Source of the DNA: an uncultured Anaerolineae bacterium
GTDB lineage: Bacteria > Chloroflexota > Anaerolineae > Promineifilales > Promineifilaceae
NCBI GenBank assembly: GCA_905479495.1
Contig: CAJQMR010000004.1
Coordinates: forward strand, 113,420-177,419
DNA length: 64,000 bases
Reading direction: 5' to 3'
Part shown: positions 16,420 to 24,139 of the stretch, piece by piece
Numbering within the stretch: the stretch's first letter is position 1
Layout of the letters: the number at the start of each line of letters is the position of its first letter
Position numbers and translations under genes: made by a program
The notes under the pieces: model-generated
What the model was told of the DNA's origin: nothing
Seen by the model: only the letters and a program-made list of their open reading frames with translations
Databases searched by the model: none

Positions 16420-17000
16420 TATCTTAACTCCGGAGGTAATTGATGCCTGATAAATACAATCACTGTGGCCACCACACGGTCGCTGCGCCGCTCACCCCAC
16501 ACCCGCATCGACGACCCACGTGGCAAATCATCGGGTGGCTCCACCTGACGCACGATTTGTTCCAGCTCCTGTGTGGCCGCATCAGGCACGCCACGATCCC
16601 CCTCAGTAATATCTTCATAAAAAAGGGTGTCTCGGTTGGCCACCACTTCCACTTCTGGCCCACTGTGCGCCATCGAAACAGAAGGCTCTCCTCCCTCGAC
16701 AGAAATGTCGATGTTCGTGTTGCCCGTGCCCACAAAGTAGCTGTTGTCTACTTGCCGTAGAAAAATACCAAAGGCGCTGGCCTCTTCTTCGGGCAGTTCA
16801 GATGCGGGTATTAAAATTGTTTGAGCCGCCACAGGATTTTCACCGCTGCCTTCGTGCACACTTTGCGATACTTGTGCGCCGTCTGGCATACCGTCATTTT
16901 TCTGGGACGAGAGCAGCTGAACGGCCGTATACGCCCCACCAGCCAATAAGCCAACGACCGCTAAAATAAAAGCTGTAAGGGCAACCTTTCGCTTATTCAT
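16419..17000 (-). CDS. Membrane-anchored paralog 2 of the exporter-linked family
   Basis: 193 residues from ATG 17000 (MNKRKVALTAF); a longer reading upstream overlaps the previous gene and lacks support. The anchor FILAVVGLLAGGAYTAVQLL precedes the family core: FGIFLRQVDNSYFVGTGNTN, GPEVEVVANRDTLFYEDITE, QVEPPDDLPRG, VWGERRSDRVVATVIVF. The start overlaps the stop of paralog 1 by one base (TAATG). Paralogs 1 and 2 are the closest pair, sharing DNSYFVGTG and FYEDIT, which suggests recent duplication. Confidence 0.78.
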   Translation of the reverse strand: MNKRKVALTAFILAVVGLLAGGAYTAVQLLSSQKNDGMPDGAQVSQSVHEGSGENPVAAQTILIPASELPEEEASAFGIFLRQVDNSYFVGTGNTNIDISVEGGEPSVSMAHSGPEVEVVANRDTLFYEDITEGDRGVPDAATQELEQIVRQVEPPDDLPRGSSMRVWGERRSDRVVATVIVFIRHQLPPELR

Positions 17001-17560
17001 TAACGTCCCTCCGTAAAAACGACCACGGTGGCCACAACCCGATCCCCGCGCCGCTCGCCCCAAACCGCCATCGAGGCTCCTTTTGTTAATTCGGACGGCT
17101 GCTCTACTGGGCGCACTTCCTGCTGCACCGTTTGCTCCTTCGACTCCGACGATTCAAAACTCACTTTGGTGATGTCTTCGTAGAAAATGGTGTCGCCCGT
17201 AACCACTACTTCCACTTCCGGGCCACTGTGATCAACGGCCGTAGACGTTTCGCCATTTTCCACCTGAATACTGACGCTGGTCGAGCCAGTCCCGACAAAA
17301 TAACTGTTATCCTCCTGCCGCAAAAAGACGCCGCCTACGCTAAATTCATCGGTGGGCAGTTCCGGCGCAGGCAGAATAACCGTCTGTACCGTTACTGGAT
17401 TGCCGCTGCCGTCATCAAACACATCCTCAAACACCTGCGCCCCGGCGGGAATCTCCGGTTCGTCCTGGGCGGTGAGGAGCTGAACGGCCGTAAACGCCCC
17501 CGCCCCCAGCACCGCCAACAAACCAATCACACCACTCGCTATCCAAACTGAACGTTTCAT
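17000..17560 (-). CDS. Membrane-anchored paralog 1 of the exporter-linked family
   Basis: 186 residues with SD AAGGAG before ATG 17560. The anchor (VIGLLAVLGAGAFTAVQLLT) is followed by the core shared by all four paralogs: GVFLRQEDNSYFVGTGSTSV, GPEVEVVVTGDTIFYEDITK, EVRPVEQPSELTKG, VWGERRGDRVVATVVVF. The VWGERRGDRVVAT block near the C-terminus is the family signature. The core alternates hydrophobic strands as in OB-like barrels. I do not recognise a named function. A role in sensing or chaperoning the exported substrate is an inference from position between the MacB permease and the sensor kinase. Confidence 0.8.
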   Translation of the reverse strand: MKRSVWIASGVIGLLAVLGAGAFTAVQLLTAQDEPEIPAGAQVFEDVFDDGSGNPVTVQTVILPAPELPTDEFSVGGVFLRQEDNSYFVGTGSTSVSIQVENGETSTAVDHSGPEVEVVVTGDTIFYEDITKVSFESSESKEQTVQQEVRPVEQPSELTKGASMAVWGERRGDRVVATVVVFTEGR

Positions 17561-17588
17561 TTCAATCTCCTTTTTTACTGATGGTCTC

Positions 17589-17617
17589 GTAAGGGCGACC
17601 CGGCGGGTCGCCCTTAC
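17589..17617. repeat. Palindromic repeat GTAAGGGCGACCCG/CGGGTCGCCCTTAC
   Basis: A 29-bp near-perfect palindrome between the permease and paralog 1. A sister copy is at 45103-45131 (GTAGGGACGACCCG). The family is a common Chloroflexota/cyanobacterial intergenic palindrome. Confidence 0.75.
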
Positions 17618-17641
17618 CGTTCACCGAATACTGAATACCAA

Positions 17642-18934
17642 TTACTCGTACCTAAGCGCCTCAATCGGATCGAGGCGCGACGCCCGCACCGCCGGATAAA
17701 GTCCAAACACCAGCCCTGTCAGCAGCGCCACGCCAAACGCCAGCGGGATGCTGCGCGGGTCCAGCAGCGCCACGCCCCGGTTGAGCGACGCCGCCAAAGG
17801 AACCGAGAGAATGCCAACGGCCGTTCCCAACAATCCCCCCGCCGCGCTAATCAACACCGCCTCCAGCAAAAACTGGCGCACAATGTCGCCCGACTGCGCC
17901 CCGACGGCCAGCCGCACGCCAATCTCACGGGTGCGTTCCGTCACACTCACCAGCATCACATTCATGATGCCGATGCCGCCCACCACCAGCGACACCGTGG
18001 CCATCGCCGCCAGCAAAAAGGCAAAGGTGCGCGCCGCCGCCTGCTGCGCCCCTAAAATTTCCTGGCGCGTGGTCAGATCAAAATCATCTTTGTAATCGCC
18101 CAGATCATCTTTTTCCACACCGTGCCGCTGGCGCAGGTACTCGATGATTTGCTGGCGCGCCGTGGCCATTTGCGCCTCATCGCTCACGCGGGCAAAAATG
18201 TCCACCGATGGTTCCTCATCAAACAAATTCAAAATGGCCGTGCTGATGGGCAGGTAGAGCGCCTCATTGGGACGCAGCTGGTTGCGCAGGGAGGGGTTGG
18301 TCACTTCCAGTTCGGCCAACACGCCAATCACCAGACATTTGCGCCGATTGACCCAAATCAATTCGTCTAGCGGTGGATCACCCTCGAATAAATCTTCGGC
18401 CGTTTTGTGGCCCAACACGCACACATCCGCATTGGCAATGACTTCTGAGGGGGTGAAAAAACGGCCGCTTCCCAAGAACCCTTCTGGCGTCAGCGGCACC
18501 CCATCCGGCCAGTCCACCGGCTGCACCTGCCCCCGGCTGATGAGATTGGCCAGCCCATCGGCCGTGGTGCCTTCCACATTCATATCCAGCACGTTGCGAT
18601 CCCGCCGAATCTTGCCCTCGCCGCCCACAGACATGATGACCCGCTGCACCAGCGGCACCGCCTCTGGCATCTGCAAGCCCTCTTCAAAAGAAAGAATCTC
18701 GCCCACCGGCACCAGTTCACCCTGGTCGATTTTTTCCTTCACGCCGATTTGCACCATGTCCGAGCCGAGGTAGCGGAAGTTGGCATCCACCGCCGCCCGT
18801 GCCCCGTTGCCCAGGGCCAACATGCTAATCACCGAAGCCACGCCGATGACAATGCCCAGCGTCGTCAGCACCGCCCGCAGCTTGTTGCCCATGATGCCGT
18901 TCCAGGCCGTTACAATTGTGTTTAGTAGCGTCAT
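17642..18934 (-). CDS. MacB-type ABC transporter permease
   Basis: 430 residues with the MacB topology: an N-terminal membrane helix (residues about 20-42, LTTLGIVIGVASVISMLALG), a periplasmic-type core domain of about 240 residues, and three C-terminal FtsX helices (about 305-425). Characteristic FtsX-family stretches include GIGIMNVMLVSVTERTREIG and FGLYPAVRASRLDPIEALRYE. It works with the separate ATPase encoded just upstream, unlike E. coli MacB where both are fused. In known systems such tripartite pumps move lipids, peptides or antibiotics by mechanotransmission. In this likely monoderm it would act with the HlyD-like adaptor alone. Confidence 0.93.
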   Translation of the reverse strand: MTLLNTIVTAWNGIMGNKLRAVLTTLGIVIGVASVISMLALGNGARAAVDANFRYLGSDMVQIGVKEKIDQGELVPVGEILSFEEGLQMPEAVPLVQRVIMSVGGEGKIRRDRNVLDMNVEGTTADGLANLISRGQVQPVDWPDGVPLTPEGFLGSGRFFTPSEVIANADVCVLGHKTAEDLFEGDPPLDELIWVNRRKCLVIGVLAELEVTNPSLRNQLRPNEALYLPISTAILNLFDEEPSVDIFARVSDEAQMATARQQIIEYLRQRHGVEKDDLGDYKDDFDLTTRQEILGAQQAAARTFAFLLAAMATVSLVVGGIGIMNVMLVSVTERTREIGVRLAVGAQSGDIVRQFLLEAVLISAAGGLLGTAVGILSVPLAASLNRGVALLDPRSIPLAFGVALLTGLVFGLYPAVRASRLDPIEALRYE

Positions 18935-18945
18935 AATTTTTTCTC

Positions 18946-19002
18946 AACGCAGAGGCGCAGAGACGCGGAGAAAAAACTCTGCGCCTCCGCGTCTCTGCGT
19001 TA
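18946..19002. repeat. Inverted repeat of the ACGCAGAG family, copy A
   Basis: The arm AACGCAGAGGCGCAGAGACG pairs with CGTCTCTGCGTT-containing sequence around an A-run, giving a long hairpin. It overlaps the stop codon of the ATPase gene. Related copies are at 24037-24131 and 38931-39035. Confidence 0.7.
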
Positions 19003-19689
19003 AATCCTTTCCTCGCGAACTATTTCACCGTCGTGGAGGTGGAGGATGCGCCGGGTGTAGCGGGCCACTTCTGGGTCGTGGGTGACGAGGATGATGGTAC
19101 GGCCGTTCCCCCCCTCACTGTTCAATTCAGCCAACAATTGCATGATGTCCGCCCCGGTTTTGCTGTCCAGGTTGCCCGTGGGTTCATCCGCCAAAATGAT
19201 GGCTGGGTCACTCACCAGGGCGCGGGCGATGGCCACGCGCTGCCGCTGCCCGCCGGACAATTCCGTGGGACGATGGTGCATTCGATCCGCCAGACCCACC
19301 CGATTCAATGCCGCTTCTGCCCGCTGCCGCACCTTCGGCTGGCGACCACCGTATTGAAGCGGCAGCATCACGTTAGCCAGCGCGGTTAATCGGGGCAGCA
19401 AGTTAAACGTCTGGAAGACAAAGCCAATCTGCTGATTGCGAATGGTGGCCCGCTGCCGTCGAGAGAGTTGGCCAACATCCTCACCTGCCAACACGTAACG
19501 GCCGTTGCTGGGTGAATCCAGGCAGCCCAACAGGTGCATCAGCGTCGATTTGCCGCTGCCTGATGGTCCCATCAGGGCCACAAATTCGCCCGCGTTCACC
19601 TGGAATGAGACGCCACGCAGGGCGTGAACAATCTGGTCACCCATCTGGTAGTCGCGGCGCAAGTCGTGGGTTTCGATGACGGCACTCAT
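19000..19689 (-). CDS. MacB/LolD-type ABC transporter ATPase
   Basis: 229 residues. Walker [10 protein letters not shown] near residue 41, Q-loop [14 protein letters not shown] signature [15 protein letters not shown], Walker [13 protein letters not shown] and the switch His in [11 protein letters not shown] are all present. Length and sequence fit the LolD/MacB group. The start overlaps the adaptor gene stop by four bases (ATGA), so the two are translationally coupled. The stop codon lies inside a palindromic repeat. Confidence 0.95.
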   Translation of the reverse strand: MSAVIETHDLRRDYQMGDQIVHALRGVSFQVNAGEFVALMGPSGSGKSTLMHLLGCLDSPSNGRYVLAGEDVGQLSRRQRATIRNQQIGFVFQTFNLLPRLTALANVMLPLQYGGRQPKVRQRAEAALNRVGLADRMHHRPTELSGGQRQRVAIARALVSDPAIILADEPTGNLDSKTGADIMQLLAELNSEGGNGRTIILVTHDPEVARYTRRILHLHDGEIVREERI

Positions 19690-20984
19690 TCGCCCACCAC
19701 CTCGTCACCCGGCTGCAAACCCGATTCGATAGCCATGAACACGTCGCCGCGCAGACCCACCGTCACTTCTTGCTCGACGCGCTGCCCGTTTTGCCATAAT
19801 TCGACAACGGCCGTTCCGTCCGACCTTGGCCGCAGCAGCGTGCGCGGCAGCCGCACCGTGTCCAATTCCTCGGCGACGATGATCGACGCATCCACCGTCA
19901 TGCCGGGGAACACACCGTCGGGCAGTCGCTCATCGAGAGTTATGTAAACATGGTAAAGGGGCCGCGCTTCGCCAATCACCCGCTGCGGCACCAGGCGGGC
20001 CACCGTGCCCTGCACTGCCAGGTCTGGACGGGCATCGAAGAACAGTTCGGCAGGTTGGCCAAGCTGCACGTCGGCCAAATCTTCTTCGATGACGGTTGTG
20101 CGGACTTCGCCCAGGCTGGGATCGGCCAGCAACACCAAATTTGTGCCCGCGCCGACTGCTTCCCCAGCGGTGACAAAGACATCCAGCACGACGCCGTCGA
20201 ACGGGGCAGTTAGCACAGTGGCGGCGAGATTGGCTTCGGCCTGGGTTACGGCCGTTGCCAACAACGGGTCCACCCCAGAATCCCGCAAATAATCGACCGT
20301 CAAATTGGCCCGCGCCAGCTCCGTTTGCTGTGCTTCCACCTGCTGCCCCACCGCCCAGCGCTGGTTCAGCACCGCGTTATACTCCGACTCAGCAATTTGG
20401 CGATTGGCAATGGCATGTTCCCACTCCAGGCGGTACGCCTCGACCACCTCGGCTAATTCCCAGGTGCGGTCCAGCGCTTTGTTGTACTCATTCTCAGCGC
20501 GGGCTTCCGCCTCCCGCGCCAAATTCAAATTCACTTCAGCTGCGGTCAGTTGGGGGAACTGCGCCTGCGTCGAGCCGACCAGCGCCTCACTGTTGGCGGC
20601 GGCAAGTTCAGCTTCGGCCAACTGCTGCGCCTGGGCTGCCTGGGCTTGGGTTAGCTCAATTTGGGCAAGGTCGAGGGCGTTCTGGTAAGGGGTGGGATCA
20701 ATCCGGGCGATGATGTCGCCAGCGGAAACGGCCGTTCCTGGCCGCACATTCAGCTCGATAAGACGGCCGTCTACATCCATGCCCAGCATTTGCTGCTGGG
20801 TGCCAACGAGTTGGCCCGGCGCGGTCACCGTCCGCTGCACATCCCCCTGGGTAGCGGCAATGGTGAGGGGGGCGGTGGGTTCGGGGGGAACGGCCGTTTG
20901 CTGCGACCGATAGCCCCAATACCCCGCGCCGCCAACGACCGCCAGAGCCGCCACGGTTAACAATAGTAAAATCCAACGCTTCAT
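19686..20984 (-). CDS. HlyD/MacA-type membrane fusion (adaptor) protein
   Basis: 432 residues, SD GGAGG before ATG 20984. A single N-terminal membrane helix ([20 protein letters not shown]) is followed by a biotinyl-lipoyl half ([19 protein letters not shown]). A long alpha-hairpin rich in A, Q and E covers about residues 105-240. The second lipoyl half ([21 protein letters not shown]) and beta-barrel domains complete the protein. It is first gene of the exporter operon (adaptor, ATPase, permease, four paralogs, kinase). In MacA-type systems this protein links the permease to substrate outside the membrane. Confidence 0.92.
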   Translation of the reverse strand: MKRWILLLLTVAALAVVGGAGYWGYRSQQTAVPPEPTAPLTIAATQGDVQRTVTAPGQLVGTQQQMLGMDVDGRLIELNVRPGTAVSAGDIIARIDPTPYQNALDLAQIELTQAQAAQAQQLAEAELAAANSEALVGSTQAQFPQLTAAEVNLNLAREAEARAENEYNKALDRTWELAEVVEAYRLEWEHAIANRQIAESEYNAVLNQRWAVGQQVEAQQTELARANLTVDYLRDSGVDPLLATAVTQAEANLAATVLTAPFDGVVLDVFVTAGEAVGAGTNLVLLADPSLGEVRTTVIEEDLADVQLGQPAELFFDARPDLAVQGTVARLVPQRVIGEARPLYHVYITLDERLPDGVFPGMTVDASIIVAEELDTVRLPRTLLRPRSDGTAVVELWQNGQRVEQEVTVGLRGDVFMAIESGLQPGDEVVGE

Positions 20985-21068
20985 TGTCTGACCTCCATAA
21001 ACATGAAGTCAGAATAGGCTGGCTAGATTGTGGTTTGGTTATGGGGAAATTTCAGATTCGTAATGCAT

Positions 21069-21086
21069 GGTTACAGTTCCGTAACC
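21069..21086. promoter_or_regulatory. Operator-like inverted repeat upstream of the exporter operon
   Basis: GGTTAC and GTAACC separated by 6 bp lie 85 nt upstream of the adaptor start codon. A similar GGTTATG occurs at 21037-21043. OmpR-type regulators bind repeated hexamers, so this could be the target of the nearby response regulator; weak evidence. Confidence 0.35.
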
Positions 21087-21100
21087 TTTTCACTTCCACC

Positions 21101-21168
21101 GAGGAGAAAGCGTCCTCAGATGCGCCCCGTTCAATGCACACGTTCGCATCTGAAGATGCTCACTCCTC
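21101..21168. repeat. Dispersed inverted repeat, copy 2
   Basis: GAGGAGAAAGCGTCCTCAGA continuing to TGCG pairs with CGCATCTGAAGATGCTCACT continuing to CCTC. It is the same element as 7170-7233 with a different loop. Its arm supplies the last two Glu codons and the TGA stop of the zinc-ribbon gene. Confidence 0.8.
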
Positions 21169-21486
21169 GAATCCAAGAATCTCTTCTTCTTCGGCTGTGC
21201 TCAATCGGATGCCTAATTGACTGTCAGGAATTTGCGGCCAAACCTCCTCCTCTAGAAAATTTTCCAATCGGAGGCGTCTAAAATGAGCAGCCTTGCATCG
21301 TTCAATTTCATCAAGCGTTTCTGCTGTTAAATATTCCTGGCCGCAATGTGGGCAGCTAATCACAGGCACGTTTTCAATTACGAGTAGATTGTCTTCTTCA
21401 CCATAGCTTCGGGAAACATACCTTAATTGTGCCCCTTCTTTAACGCAAATATCACATATAATGGGAAATTCTTGAGACTGTGTCAT
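21160..21486 (-). CDS. YgiT-type (MqsA-like) zinc-ribbon protein
   Basis: 108 residues. Two CxxC pairs are visible: CDIC near residue 11 and CPHCGQEYL near residue 45, preceded by the VPVISCPHCG signature of YgiT-type zinc fingers. The C-terminal part is helical and acidic and lacks the helix-turn-helix of full MqsA. Short YgiT-type proteins are often antitoxin partners of DUF4258-type toxins, but no such toxin is adjacent. The region is AT-rich and free of the ACGGCCGT motif that fills neighbouring genes. The final residues EE and the stop come from a dispersed repeat, so the original C-terminus may have been longer. Confidence 0.7.
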   Translation of the reverse strand: MTQSQEFPIICDICVKEGAQLRYVSRSYGEEDNLLVIENVPVISCPHCGQEYLTAETLDEIERCKAAHFRRLRLENFLEEEVWPQIPDSQLGIRLSTAEEEEILGFEE

Positions 21487-21576
21487 ATTAATTTTCTAAA
21501 TATACCGTTATGATAGTTAACTTATCGAATTTACTTTTGGAGAATTTTTCCAAGTTGACCATATATCGATGCTGAC

Positions 21577-23175
21577 TCAACTTATTTCAGATAAAGCATC
21601 ACTGATGGAAATCTCATCAATATTTTGATCCAGAATAGCTTTAATGAGATAAACTCTCATTTCATTTCTCGATTCTGGTGAAAGCGTTTCGCAAATACTG
21701 TTGGCAAGCAAAATACGTTGTGTCTTACTAAGCAATTTGTGAAAAAGAGCTCTTTGCTCCACGGTTTTATCTAAGAGCCTAAACTGAGTTAAAGCGATAA
21801 ATTCCGCTAACACACCTCCAATTCCTGTTGCAATTGCTACAATATTTGATGAAGATTCAATAAATGCTAAAACTATAGTTGCGATCAATACTAGGAGTCC
21901 AACAACTGTGAGTCCTCTTGCCCACTTTTGACTTTCTTTTGCTTGAGTAAGTGCATCATCGTAGAAGTTCGTAAGCAAATTTATTTGATTACTTGCAATA
22001 CCGATCACATCTTCGGGATCGGTTTTAGAAAGCTGTTTAACTAATGCCTTCGTATCTGTGTCGCCTCTAAGCGCATCAAGAATTTCTGAAACAGTATCTG
22101 GCATTGCTTCTTTCTCATTCGTAACTAACGCAACAAACTCGCGTTCATTTATTCTAGAAGCAACAAAGACAGCTCGATGACGCACGTCGCCTTCAAATTC
22201 AATTGCTATATTCTTCAATCGATCAAGCACCTCACCATAAAGTTGTGGATTCAATTCAAAGATTTTTGAGAGCGCCTGATAAGTTCGATCCGGGTTGAAT
22301 TGTGCATTAGGTAATTCATTGTCACGTACAATTAGGGTCTCAATAATCGCGTTTGCCAATGCCCGTGGATCTTTGACAAACCTGTTTGGTCTATCTTCTG
22401 GGTTAATCTCGTTTATTAAATAGCTACTGATTCCTCCATCTGGATCCTCAATCGCTAATGCGAATAATTGTGTGCTAAACTCATCAACATGTCTTGTCAA
22501 TAATGTGTAGTACGCGTCAAAACGTAACCCAGCGTTATCATCTTTCGTACATCTTGTAATAATTGGATTTGTCAAACGATTAAAGGTTCTAAGTGTTGAA
22601 AATGCGCTCCGTCTTACTTGTGCACTATTATCATTTAGCAATTCCGTAAATCTTGTGATGTTCCTTTCACGAAACTGTATACTTACGTCTTGATTCTCTC
22701 TTAAAAATTTTGTCATTGCTTGAGCTGCCGCAGATCTCGTTTTTTCATCTCTGCTCTCAAGGCCTTGCTCTACAATTTGAGTCCCTTCATCACCGAAACG
22801 TACAAGAAACTCCGCTGCACTATCTCGCATGTTGTCTTCAGAATGTGTATAAAAAACGTCTTGAAGAAGTTTAATGTCCTCTCTTTTTCGAGCTATTTGC
22901 AACGCTTGAGATCGAGTTATCGAGTAACTTGAATCAAGTGCATATTGAATAAAAGGGACTGCACTTTGCTCACCATATTCAAGCATAGCTCTAACCCTAC
23001 CATTCGGCTGCAAGTTCAAACATTGAGCAACTAGTTCAAAGCAACTAACACCCAGATCATAAATTTTTTTTATCGCGGCTTCAGTTTCTTCAACAGTAAC
23101 AATTTTATTTTGCTCGTTGGGAATATGCCTATTGACAATAGCAAATACGGTTTCTGGCGTAGGTTCTTCTTTCAT
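21577..23175 (-). CDS. HEAT-repeat protein with C-terminal two-helix membrane domain
   Basis: 532 residues from ATG 23175; a TTG at 23190 is also possible. Residues about 30-390 form alpha-helical repeats of HEAT/ARM type (DSAAEFLVRFGDEGTQIVEQ, KTRSAAAQAMTKFL, QVRRSAFSTLRTF). A membrane domain follows near residues 425-475 (GLTVVGLLVLIATIVLAFIE and NIVAIATGIGGVLAEFIALT). After it comes an amphipathic helical tail. The membrane segment resembles the two-helix domain described in cyanobacterial TRADD-N-associated conflict proteins, a tentative match. The gene is AT-rich (clearly below the local average), has no ACGGCCGT, and sits alone; horizontal acquisition is likely. A defence or signalling role is inference only. 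Confidence 0.65.
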   Translation of the reverse strand: MKEEPTPETVFAIVNRHIPNEQNKIVTVEETEAAIKKIYDLGVSCFELVAQCLNLQPNGRVRAMLEYGEQSAVPFIQYALDSSYSITRSQALQIARKREDIKLLQDVFYTHSEDNMRDSAAEFLVRFGDEGTQIVEQGLESRDEKTRSAAAQAMTKFLRENQDVSIQFRERNITRFTELLNDNSAQVRRSAFSTLRTFNRLTNPIITRCTKDDNAGLRFDAYYTLLTRHVDEFSTQLFALAIEDPDGGISSYLINEINPEDRPNRFVKDPRALANAIIETLIVRDNELPNAQFNPDRTYQALSKIFELNPQLYGEVLDRLKNIAIEFEGDVRHRAVFVASRINEREFVALVTNEKEAMPDTVSEILDALRGDTDTKALVKQLSKTDPEDVIGIASNQINLLTNFYDDALTQAKESQKWARGLTVVGLLVLIATIVLAFIESSSNIVAIATGIGGVLAEFIALTQFRLLDKTVEQRALFHKLLSKTQRILLANSICETLSPESRNEMRVYLIKAILDQNIDEISISDALSEIS

Positions 23176-23287
23176 TTTATGTTTTCTCAAACTAATTTTA
23201 AAGTGTAGACAGATAGAGAATATATATCAACTGGATAGGGAACTTTCCGACTAACAATAAAAATTTTCTGCGAAACATTTTAGCAAA

Positions 23288-23989
23288 TTAACTTACAAGA
23301 CGATAGCCGACACCGGGAACGGTGAGAATGAGGGTCGGCTGGCTAGGGTTGAGCTCTATTTTTTCACGCAGTCGGCGGATGTGAACGTTGACGGTGCGCT
23401 CATCTTCAACGGCCGTATCATACCCCCAGGCTCCCTGTAAAATTTGCGCCCGGGTCAGTGCCTGACCCGCGTGCCGCGCCAGGTAGACAAACAGGCGAAA
23501 CTCCGTCGGTGTTAGCTCCAACGGCGTTTCCCCCCGCTGCACCAGGCTGCGGTCCAGGTCAATTACCAGGTCGGTCACAAAAAGCTGGTTGCTGTCGGCA
23601 TTGGTGGCCAATTCGCCGTAAGCGCGGCGCAGCAGGGCGCGCAGTCGGGAGAGCAGTTCACGCAGGCCAAACGGCTTTGTGACGTAATCGTCGGCTCCCA
23701 TTTCCAGCCCCAGCACCTTGTCCATTTCTTCCTGCTGCGCCGTCAGCATCAGGATGGGCTGGCGCAGCTTTTGCTGGCGCAGCTGGCGGCAAAAATCAAA
23801 GCCGGAGCCATCGGGCAGGCGCACGTCCAGAATGATGAGGTGTGGCGGCTGTTCTTGCGCCAGCCGGACGCCTTCGTGCCCCAGCTTGGTCCAAGTGACA
23901 CCATACCCTTCAGCTTCAAGCGCTTCTTTCAGGCTGGTGGCAACGGCCGTATCGTCTTCAATGAGCAAAATTGTGTGTGGTCCTTGCAT
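23288..23989 (-). CDS. OmpR/PhoB-family response regulator
   Basis: 233 residues from ATG 23989. The receiver domain shows the acidic pocket IEDD near residue 12, the phospho-acceptor Asp in LIILDVRLPDGSGF near residue 53, the Thr/Ser position MLTA and the invariant Lys in YVTKPF near residue 103. The C-terminal winged helix is complete (LELTPTEFRLFVYLARHAGQ, AVEDERTVNVHIRRLREKIE, ILTVPGVGYRLV). The likely partner is the orphan kinase at 13469-15130, and the target the exporter operon between them. The AT-rich HEAT/zinc-ribbon segment now separates regulator and operon. Confidence 0.92.
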   Translation of the reverse strand: MQGPHTILLIEDDTAVATSLKEALEAEGYGVTWTKLGHEGVRLAQEQPPHLIILDVRLPDGSGFDFCRQLRQQKLRQPILMLTAQQEEMDKVLGLEMGADDYVTKPFGLRELLSRLRALLRRAYGELATNADSNQLFVTDLVIDLDRSLVQRGETPLELTPTEFRLFVYLARHAGQALTRAQILQGAWGYDTAVEDERTVNVHIRRLREKIELNPSQPTLILTVPGVGYRLVS

Positions 23990-24036
23990 GGGGCACAATC
24001 ATAGCAGGCAGGTCTTCACAATTGCAAGCCGGAAGA

Positions 24037-24131
24037 GGAACACTGAGTTACGCAGAGTGGCACGGAGTTACACAGAGATTCAAAGAATTTCTCTGCGCAG
24101 CTCTGCGGTTCTCCGCGTCACTCTGTGTTCC
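24037..24131. repeat. Inverted repeat of the ACGCAGAG family, copy B
   Basis: GGAACACTGAGTTACGCAGA at the left is answered by CGCGTCACTCTGTGTTCC at the right, with partial pairing in between. It fills the gap between the dehydrogenase stop codon and the response-regulator start. Confidence 0.7.
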
Positions 24132-24139
24132 AAAAGTGA

